A stretch of DNA of 64,000 nt, taken from assembly GCF_902459745.1 (NCBI RefSeq), contig NZ_CABPSJ010000004.1, forward strand, positions 310,001 through 374,000. The letters are read 5' to 3'. The translations under genes and the position numbers were made by a program. Each line of letters opens with the position of its first letter. Positions within the stretch are counted from its first letter, which is position 1. Below, piece by piece: positions 58,268-64,000 of this stretch. A model generated the notes under the pieces. It saw only the letters and a program-made list of their open reading frames with translations, ran no database searches and had not been told where the DNA came from. Origin of the DNA: Pandoraea communis (GTDB taxonomy: Bacteria > Pseudomonadota > Gammaproteobacteria > Burkholderiales > Burkholderiaceae).

Positions 58268-59899
58268 ATGGCATCGACGATGGACACGGCCCGCACGGCG
58301 GCGGGCGAATTGGGATCAGGATCGGGACCGGGGCAGGCGGCGAAGGATGTGCCGCGCTACATCCGGATGCAGGAAGACGACAACGTTGCTATCGTCGTGA
58401 ACGACGGTGGTTTGCCCGCCGGTAGCCGGTTTGCGGGCGGGCTCATGCTAGTCGACGCCGTGCCGCAGGGACACAAAGTCGCCCTGGTGGACTTGTCCGA
58501 GGGGGCGGCGGTGATTCGCTACGGCGTGGTGATCGGCTATGCCTCGCGGGCGTTGCCCGCCGGCAGTTGGGTCAACGAGCGCAATCTCACCATGCCCGAG
58601 GCGCCGTCGCTGGATCGTCTGCCGATCAGCACGCGGGTGCCCGCAGCATTACCGCCGCTCGACGGCTTCACATTTCAGGGCTATCGCAACGCCGACGGTT
58701 CGGTTGGCACACGCAATATCCTCGCGATCACCACAACGGTGCAATGCGTGGCCGGGGTGGTCGAATTTGCCGTTAAGCGCATCAAGGAGACATTGCTGCC
58801 GCAGTATCCGAATGTCGACGACGTGGTCGCGCTCGAGCATACCTACGGCTGCGGCGTAGCCATCGACGCCCCGGACGCCATCGTGCCGATCCGCACGTTG
58901 CGCAACATCGCCACGAACCCGAATTTCGGCGGCGAGGTCATGGTGGTGAGCCTCGGGTGCGAGAAGCTCCAGCCTGAGCGTCTGCTGCCGGCGGGGAGCA
59001 TTCCCATCGGCAGTGCCGATGCTGACGGAAAGCCCGACACCGTGTGTCTGCAAGACGACGCACACGTTGGCTTCCTGTCGATGATCGATTCGATTCTCGC
59101 CATGGCGCAAACGCATCTGGCACGGCTCAACGCGCGGCAGCGCGAGACGGTGCCGGCATCCGAACTGATCGTGGGTGTGCAGTGCGGCGGCAGCGACGCG
59201 TTTTCCGGCGTCACTGCGAACCCGGCCGTGGGCTTTGCAACGGATCTGCTTGTGCGCGCGGGGGCGACGGTGATGTTCTCCGAAGTGACCGAGGTGCGCG
59301 ACGGGATCGACCAACTCACTTCACGCGCGGCCACGCCGGAAGTTGCCGAAGCGATGATTCGGGAGATGGCGTGGTACGACGCGTATCTCGAGCGCGGACG
59401 CGTAGACCGCAGCGCCAACACGACGCCCGGCAACAAGCGCGGCGGGTTGTCCAATATCGTCGAAAAGGCGATGGGGTCGATCGTGAAATCGGGCACCGGG
59501 CCGATTCACGGTGTGGTGGCTCCCGGTGCGAAGCTCGACCGTGCCCACCAGCGCGGACTGATCTACGCCGCGACCCCGGCGAGCGACTTCATCTGCGGCA
59601 CGCTGCAACTCGCCGCAGGCATCAATCTGCACGTCTTCACGACCGGTCGGGGAACGCCATACGGACTGGCCGAGGTGCCCGTGATCAAGGTCGCCACGCG
59701 CTCCGATCTGGCGCGCCGCTGGCACGATCTGATGGATATCGACGCGGGCCGCATTGCGACGGGCGACGCCACCATCGAAGACATCGGGTGGCAACTCTTT
59801 CACCGGATGCTCGCCGTGGCGAGCGGAGAAAAGACCTGGGCCGAGCGGTGGGGGCTGCACAACGCGCTGACGCTGTTCAACCCGGCGCCGGTGACCTGA
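58268..59899 (+). CDS. garD: Galactarate dehydratase GarD
   Basis: GarD dehydrates galactarate (meso-glucarate) to 5-dehydro-4-deoxyglucarate, feeding the same route as GudD. The 543-aa protein has an N-terminal SAF domain ([20 protein letters not shown] and [20 protein letters not shown]), then the long UxaA/GarD domain with [45 protein letters not shown] and [20 protein letters not shown]. The ATG at 58268 has GGGGGAGTGAG before it. It is divergent from kdgD. Confidence 0.95.
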   Translation: MASTMDTARTAAGELGSGSGPGQAAKDVPRYIRMQEDDNVAIVVNDGGLPAGSRFAGGLMLVDAVPQGHKVALVDLSEGAAVIRYGVVIGYASRALPAGSWVNERNLTMPEAPSLDRLPISTRVPAALPPLDGFTFQGYRNADGSVGTRNILAITTTVQCVAGVVEFAVKRIKETLLPQYPNVDDVVALEHTYGCGVAIDAPDAIVPIRTLRNIATNPNFGGEVMVVSLGCEKLQPERLLPAGSIPIGSADADGKPDTVCLQDDAHVGFLSMIDSILAMAQTHLARLNARQRETVPASELIVGVQCGGSDAFSGVTANPAVGFATDLLVRAGATVMFSEVTEVRDGIDQLTSRAATPEVAEAMIREMAWYDAYLERGRVDRSANTTPGNKRGGLSNIVEKAMGSIVKSGTGPIHGVVAPGAKLDRAHQRGLIYAATPASDFICGTLQLAAGINLHVFTTGRGTPYGLAEVPVIKVATRSDLARRWHDLMDIDAGRIATGDATIEDIGWQLFHRMLAVASGEKTWAERWGLHNALTLFNPAPVT

Positions 59900-59937
59900 T
59901 CCTGCAGCGGGGGCCGGGGCTTCCCGCCGGTTGTGGC

Positions 59938-60414
59938 TCAGAGTTCGGCTTGCGTCTGCGCCAGTCCGAACTCGAGCATGGCGGGGACGAAGCAGTGGTT
60001 GAGCGTGTCGCGTCGCGAGAGCTTTGCGAGCACATAGCGACGAAATGGGGTGAGCGTGGCCCAGTCGCCGACATCGGGTGGCAGCAGGTCGGCCAGCTCG
60101 CATTGCCTGAGTAACCCCGGCGGCAACGCATTCGAATCCTGCCACGCCGTGGGGGCGGGGTCGACAATGCGCTCGACCGCTTGCCCGAGATGGTCGCGGG
60201 CAATCTCATCGAGACGCGCCGCGAAATCCTCGTCGCCCGGCCGGCACGACGCCAGCGTTTCTCGCGCTTCTTGTGGAAGACGCTGCCAATCGGCCAGCGA
60301 CAGATGCCGGCCGTTGCGATCCAGGTTGAAGCGAATCGCCATCGTAATGAACTTCAGGTTCTCGCAGGCTTCGATCTCGAAAACAAAGATGGGAAGACGC
60401 TGATAGAGAGGCAT
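59938..60414 (-). CDS. Nitrate-reductase-associated protein family
   Basis: The 158-aa protein resembles the nitrate reductase associated protein family (often encoded near assimilatory nitrate reductase in cyanobacteria and proteobacteria): PIFVFEIEACENLKFITMAI followed by RFNLDRNGRHLSLADWQRL. The biochemical role is unknown. AGGAG lies 8 bases before the ATG at 60414. No nitrate reductase gene is in the window, but Moco biosynthesis genes are. Confidence 0.75.
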   Translation of the reverse strand: MPLYQRLPIFVFEIEACENLKFITMAIRFNLDRNGRHLSLADWQRLPQEARETLASCRPGDEDFAARLDEIARDHLGQAVERIVDPAPTAWQDSNALPPGLLRQCELADLLPPDVGDWATLTPFRRYVLAKLSRRDTLNHCFVPAMLEFGLAQTQAEL

Positions 60415-60483
60415 GAGAGTCGCTCCTGAGAGCACCGCCGGAAACAATCATGGTACTTCAAGTGAGCGACCCCAGCGCGGCAT

Positions 60484-62088
60484 TCAGTGGACGGTGTATC
60501 GAAGCTGCACGTTCGGCCCGACCGGCAGTTCCAGACCGAATACCCAAAGGCAGAAGAATGCCGTCCATGCGATGGTGAAGACGATGGCGTACGGCAACAT
60601 CAGGGCGAGCAACGTTCCTACGCCGGCATCGCGTTGGTAGCGTGTTGCTACCGCGAGAATGAGCGCGAAGTAACTCAGCATCGGTGTGACGATGTTCGAG
60701 ACGGAATCGCCGATGCGGTACGCGGCCTGCACGACTTCCGGCGCATAGCCGAGCAGCATCATCATCGGCACGATGATCGGCGCCATGAGCGCCCATTGCG
60801 CCATGCCGGAACTGATCATGAGGTTCACTGCGGCACAAAGCACGATGAGTCCGACGAACAACAGCGGCCCGTTGTCGGCAACGCCGCTGAGCCAGCTCGC
60901 GCCCTTGATCGCGAGAATGGTGCCCAATCCGCTGCGCCCGAACAGGGCGACGAACTGCGAAGCGAAAAACACGAGGACGAGGTATTGGCCAAGGCTGCCC
61001 AATGTCTTCGACATGGCGGCTATCACGTCGCGGTCGTTTCGGTACGCGCCAGTCATCACTCCGTAGAGCAACCCCGGCAGCGCGAAGAAGATCACGATGA
61101 ATGCCACGACACTGCCGAACAGCGGTGCACGGCTGCCGTATTCGCCGGCCGCATCGCGAAGTGGCGAACTGCCGGGCCACGCCATCGAGAACAAGGCGAC
61201 ACCGCATGCCAGCATGCAGCCGAGTGCGGCCCACAGTGCGCGACGCTCCTCGGGGGCGATGGGGCGGTGGGTGTGCGCGTCCGGGGACAGCGCTTGCGCG
61301 TCGCCGTCCTGCGGATGCCACGTGCCCAGGCGGGGTTCGATGATGCGTTCGGTGACCCAGGTGGCCGCGAACGTGACGAGCAACGAACTGGCGGCCATGA
61401 AGTACCAGTTGGCAACCGCGCTGACGCTGTATTCCGGGGCGAGTAGTTGCGCCGCACCTTGAGTAATGCCGCCCAGTAGCGGGTCCGACGTGCTGAGCAG
61501 CAGATTGGCGCCGTAGCCGCCGGACACGCCCGCGAATGCCGCCGACAGACCGGCGAGCGGATGCCGGCCCATCGTCGCGAACAGCATGGCGGCCAGCGGC
61601 AGAACCACCACATAGCCGAGATCCGAGGCCACGTTCGAGATCACGGCGGCAAAGACGATCGCCATGGTGATGCAACGACGCGGCGCGGCAACCACCAGCG
61701 CCCGGAGCGCGGTCGACAGCAGACCGGAATGTTCGGCAATCGAGATGCCGAGCAGGGCGACCAGCACCGTCCCCAACGGGGCGTAGCCCGTGAAGTTCAG
61801 GGTCACGGTGCTGGCCCAGCGCACGAGTTCGGTGCCGGTCAGCAAATTCGTCACGGTCATGACGTCGCCCGCGTTGGCGGGGCGCGGGTCAGCCGCCGAA
61901 ATGCCGAGCCAGGCGCTGATCGACGACAGTGCGATGACCGTCACCGTCATGAGGGCAAAGAGCGTGACCGGGTGCGGCAGTGCATTGCCGAGCCACTCGA
62001 CCAGGCCGAGGGCTCCGCGAAGGCGGGTTTTGGCATGAGGCTTGGCGGTGCCAAGCGTGTCTGCCGATTGGGAAGGGGCGTCGGGCAT
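60484..62088 (-). CDS. AbgT-family transporter
   Basis: The 534-aa membrane protein belongs to the AbgT family (p-aminobenzoyl-glutamate importers; some are sulphonamide/antimetabolite exporters such as MtrF). Conserved segments include ISNVASDLGYVVVLPLAAML, FAGVSGGYGANLLLSTSDPL, and MISSGMAQWALMAPIIVPMM. Many hydrophobic helices are visible. The substrate direction is not clear. It shares strand with the nitrate-reductase-associated gene and has 69 bases between. Confidence 0.9.
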   Translation of the reverse strand: MPDAPSQSADTLGTAKPHAKTRLRGALGLVEWLGNALPHPVTLFALMTVTVIALSSISAWLGISAADPRPANAGDVMTVTNLLTGTELVRWASTVTLNFTGYAPLGTVLVALLGISIAEHSGLLSTALRALVVAAPRRCITMAIVFAAVISNVASDLGYVVVLPLAAMLFATMGRHPLAGLSAAFAGVSGGYGANLLLSTSDPLLGGITQGAAQLLAPEYSVSAVANWYFMAASSLLVTFAATWVTERIIEPRLGTWHPQDGDAQALSPDAHTHRPIAPEERRALWAALGCMLACGVALFSMAWPGSSPLRDAAGEYGSRAPLFGSVVAFIVIFFALPGLLYGVMTGAYRNDRDVIAAMSKTLGSLGQYLVLVFFASQFVALFGRSGLGTILAIKGASWLSGVADNGPLLFVGLIVLCAAVNLMISSGMAQWALMAPIIVPMMMLLGYAPEVVQAAYRIGDSVSNIVTPMLSYFALILAVATRYQRDAGVGTLLALMLPYAIVFTIAWTAFFCLWVFGLELPVGPNVQLRYTVH

Positions 62089-62614
62089 ACGTAGCGTCTC
62101 TGCGTCTGAACTCTGAATGTCCTAGCGTAGGTGCGAATTCGCGTGTTCGTACCCGGCGAGGCTCATTTTTGGGGTAACCCTTAGTTCACTTTGAGCGACT
62201 GGCTGATGCCGCGAGGTGGGGGCGCGGCAACGCCGATACGAGAAGAGCGCCCTGGCCTGATCGCGTGTCGCCGCAGCGATGCTTCAGGTTCTTGGGAATA
62301 GTCTCAAAATTGTCTGTTGGAGAGCGAATGTAGGCATTTGCCGTTCACGATGGCGACCGATGCTGAACCTTCGCTATCTCTCAGGGGGTTGCCGGTGGTT
62401 TTCATCAAACCGGCGTTGTGACGGGGGCGCGATATGACGGCGATATGACAACGTTGTTTGCGCACTTCTAGAGTCTCCGTTCTTTTCCGACCCCGTGAGG
62501 GATTCCTAATGTAGACGTTTGACCCGCAGGTATCTGCGCTCCTGCCCGGCATGGCATGAGCGGCCTGTGCGGCAGTCTTTGCGCTGCGTCATCCGTATTT
62601 CGAAAGGAGCCGAC
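62089..62614. other. Non-coding stretch with tandem 11-bp repeat
   Basis: About 526 bases with no gene I can support. It includes a perfect-phase tandem repeat GCGATATGACG (62429-62439) and GCGATATGACA (62440-62450), and a CAACGTTG palindrome just after it. The rest shows no clear structure. Confidence 0.6.
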
Positions 62615-62908
62615 ATGCCGTCCAATGCACCGCCGTCACCTTTTCCTTTTCTTCCTGTCGTGCTTGAGTCGCCCACCGGCGCGCAAGGACGCGCACTGTC
62701 CGCCGGTGATCGGGCTGCGCGTTCCTCCGACAAGACAACGCGCCAGTCGCCGCGCGGCAAGGGGCGCGCCGCATGCCGCAGCACCGCGAATGCAATGCAA
62801 AGCGTGCCCGGCCTGTCGCTGGACGACGGGGCGGCGGCGCTTCGCGTGGAGGTCGTGCGACGCATCGATCCCGCGTGGGTGACGTTGCTCGGGGCCATCG
62901 TCCGATGA
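62615..62908 (+). CDS. 97-aa protein of unknown function
   Basis: I do not recognise this protein. It starts MPSNAPPSPFPFLPVVLE, has a Pro-rich N-terminus, an Arg/Ser-rich centre (RSSDKTTRQSPRGKGRA) with one Cys, and ends in a hydrophobic-cationic segment (LRVEVVRRIDPAWVTLLG). A strong AAGGAG (62603-62608) lies 6 bases before the ATG. Its stop overlaps the next gene's start in an ATGA, so the two are made together. It could be a small partner or leader protein for the larger protein, which is inference only. Confidence 0.6.
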   Translation: MPSNAPPSPFPFLPVVLESPTGAQGRALSAGDRAARSSDKTTRQSPRGKGRAACRSTANAMQSVPGLSLDDGAAALRVEVVRRIDPAWVTLLGAIVR

Positions 62909-63885
62909 GTGCCTCGATCATGTCATCGGTCGCCGACTCCACTTCCGGCTCGCACCCGACGCCGGAGGCATCCACCAAGGCGGTATGGGTCATCGTGTCG
63001 CCGCACGCGCGTTGGACGAGTGACACCCAGGCCGTCACCATCTCGTCGCATGAGGTGTCGTGCACATTGCACGGCGCGCCTGCCGACATTGCTGTCTGGC
63101 TCGATCGTCTGCGGCATGGTTTGTTGCTTGCCGAAGCGCCGGTGCCGGGCACATGGCTTGCCACGCTCGTCGACGAATCGCTGGTGCATGTGTTGCCCGC
63201 GACACGGTGCGATGTCGTTCCGGCATTCGGGAAGATCTGCGATGACTGGGTGCGCGGCATTTTCGCCGCACCGTTCTGGGCCCGGTTTCTGGCCGGCGAG
63301 TCGAGCGACATTCAGGTGCTGGCGTTTCTCGCGCAGCACTACCATCGCGCCGCCGGGGCCGATGTCCACAATCGCATTGCTGTCGAGCGCTGCACCGATG
63401 CGGCACTGCGGCCGTTGCTGTTACGTCAGTATCGTGAACAGCGCGGGCAGGCGACGATGCTCGCTGCCGGGCTTCTGCGCTGTGGTCCGACGGCCCGCAC
63501 GTTCCTCGACAGCGGCGCGTTCGATTCGACCCACGCGCTGATCGATTTCATCATCGACGCAGCGGGCGATATGCCGACTTACGTCGGCTGCTGTGCGCTG
63601 AGCCAGGCCCCGTCAACGGTGCGTGCAGCCAGCGAGATCGAGGCGCAATTCGATTCGCTGGCGCAGCGGTATCCGTCGGCTGCCGAAGGGTTTGCGGCGG
63701 TCTGTGCCCATGCGCGGCACGATGCGAGTGTTTGCGGCGGCACTTCGCTACTCTCGCAGTGGGTGGAGGAAGCCGGTGAGCTCGACGTCGCGGCGCGCTT
63801 GCGCATGTTGCGCGGTGCCTACGGCGTTGCGGCGGCCTACCGTGAGATGTTCGACGCGTTGCATCGACTCGACGAAGATATCTGA
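62905..63885 (+). CDS. Protein with possible RRE-like N-terminus and heme-oxygenase/TenA-like domain
   Basis: No named family is certain. Residues about 26-98 form a compact region (VTISSHEVSCTLHGAPADIA, WLDRLRHGLLLAEAP, LATLVDESLVHVLPA) that recalls the winged-helix leader-binding domains of RiPP pathways (RRE/PqqD-like). Residues about 105-326 are helical, like TenA/PqqC/heme-oxygenase-fold enzymes: FGKICDDWVRGIFAAPFWAR, DIQVLAFLAQHYHRAAGADV, LRPLLLRQYREQRGQATML and DMPTYVGCCALSQAP. Several His/Glu (His145, His147, Glu178, His272) could bind metal. ATG 62905 is set by ATGA coupling. Confidence 0.6.
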   Translation: MSASIMSSVADSTSGSHPTPEASTKAVWVIVSPHARWTSDTQAVTISSHEVSCTLHGAPADIAVWLDRLRHGLLLAEAPVPGTWLATLVDESLVHVLPATRCDVVPAFGKICDDWVRGIFAAPFWARFLAGESSDIQVLAFLAQHYHRAAGADVHNRIAVERCTDAALRPLLLRQYREQRGQATMLAAGLLRCGPTARTFLDSGAFDSTHALIDFIIDAAGDMPTYVGCCALSQAPSTVRAASEIEAQFDSLAQRYPSAAEGFAAVCAHARHDASVCGGTSLLSQWVEEAGELDVAARLRMLRGAYGVAAAYREMFDALHRLDEDI

Positions 63886-63900
63886 GGTCAGCGCCGGAGC

Positions 63901-63934
63901 CATGCCCCCGAATGGGGCATGTGACTCGTATAAT
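63901..63934 (+). promoter_or_regulatory. Inverted repeat and -10 before the gene at the window edge
   Basis: CATGCCCC (63901-63908) and GGGGCATG (63914-63921) form a perfect 8-bp dyad around CGAAT, eight bases before TATAAT (63929-63934). It may end the preceding gene or be an operator over the -35 region of the next promoter. Confidence 0.45.
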
Positions 63935-63986
63935 GGCGTCCCAACGGCGGGGGCGGTTGCGACCCTGTGCCGTCCGCCCCCTGACC

Positions 63987-64000
63987 ATGACAACCGAACT
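63987..64000 (+). CDS. Start of the next gene (partial)
   Basis: An ATG at 63987 follows TATAAT by 52 bases and begins Met-Thr-Thr-Glu. Only four complete codons are in the window, so nothing can be said of function, and the start call itself is tentative. Confidence 0.3.

Noticed and set aside
62304-62552. 82-codon minus-strand frame in the gap after abgT.
   Set aside because: No ribosome-binding site, no family match, and it overlaps the tandem repeat; probably non-coding.

Overview
The window is a high-GC, densely coded chromosomal segment from a betaproteobacterium of the order Burkholderiales, most like Pandoraea or a close Burkholderiaceae relative (inferred from remembered gene order and protein style; no search was run). 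Supporting traits are the fab cluster running into rpoE-rseA-rseB-mucD-lepA-lepB-rnc-era-recO-pdxJ-acpS-nagZ, an EF-P with arginine at position 32 next to EarP, a short type-2 ArgC, and an OmpC-like Burkholderiales porin. I see no insertion sequence, prophage, integrase or CRISPR array.

Region by region. 1-4781 (minus): the 5' part of a GNAT acetyltransferase, a small membrane protein, and a molybdenum-cofactor operon moaA / secreted protein / mobA / moeA. 4782-8983: rne on the minus strand with its terminator and a long leader, divergent from rluC. 8984-12159 (plus): rluC, a Gph-like phosphatase, a Rieske protein and sppA. 12243-13576 (minus): a tetrapyrrole-methylase-fold methyltransferase and maf. 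13752-24907 (plus): yceD-rpmF, plsX-fabH-fabD-fabG-acpP-fabF for fatty-acid synthesis, the envelope-stress module rpoE-rseA-rseB-mucD, and a glutaredoxin-like protein. 25096-33409 (plus): lepA-lepB, then rnc-era-recO-pdxJ-acpS-nagZ with several ATGA overlaps. 33529-35468 (minus): efp and its arginine rhamnosyltransferase earP. 35605-40419: uvrC, a Kch-like potassium channel (minus), pgsA, and tRNA-Gly, tRNA-Gly, tRNA-Cys.

40629-64000 is the accessory part. It starts with a cysteine-hydrolase-fold protein lacking the usual cysteine, argC divergent from a LysR gene, a decayed VOC-like fragment and a secreted alpha/beta hydrolase. From 44994 to 59899 lies an aldarate (glucarate/galactarate) catabolic locus: a FadR-type GntR regulator, a porin, glucarate dehydratase, a four-gene ABC importer, and further on 2-oxoglutarate-semialdehyde dehydrogenase, 5-dehydro-4-deoxyglucarate dehydratase and galactarate dehydratase. 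Together these convert glucarate or galactarate to 2-oxoglutarate. The locus is interrupted by a COG4315 protein and an ECF sigma/anti-sigma pair. Palindromes of the form GTCAT-N3-ATGAC (perfect or nearly so) sit on the predicted -10 elements of the gudD, ABC and kdgD promoters, with a partial copy before garD. This ties the ABC importer to the pathway and suggests a single-repressor regulon.

The right end holds a nitrate-reductase-associated protein, an AbgT-family transporter, a roughly 0.5-kb non-coding stretch with a perfect-phase 11-bp tandem repeat, and an unrecognised two-gene unit: a 97-aa orphan translationally coupled to a 326-aa protein with a possible leader-peptide-recognition-like N-terminus and a heme-oxygenase/TenA-like helical C-terminus. 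Another gene begins at the very edge. This last unit is the best candidate here for something undescribed.
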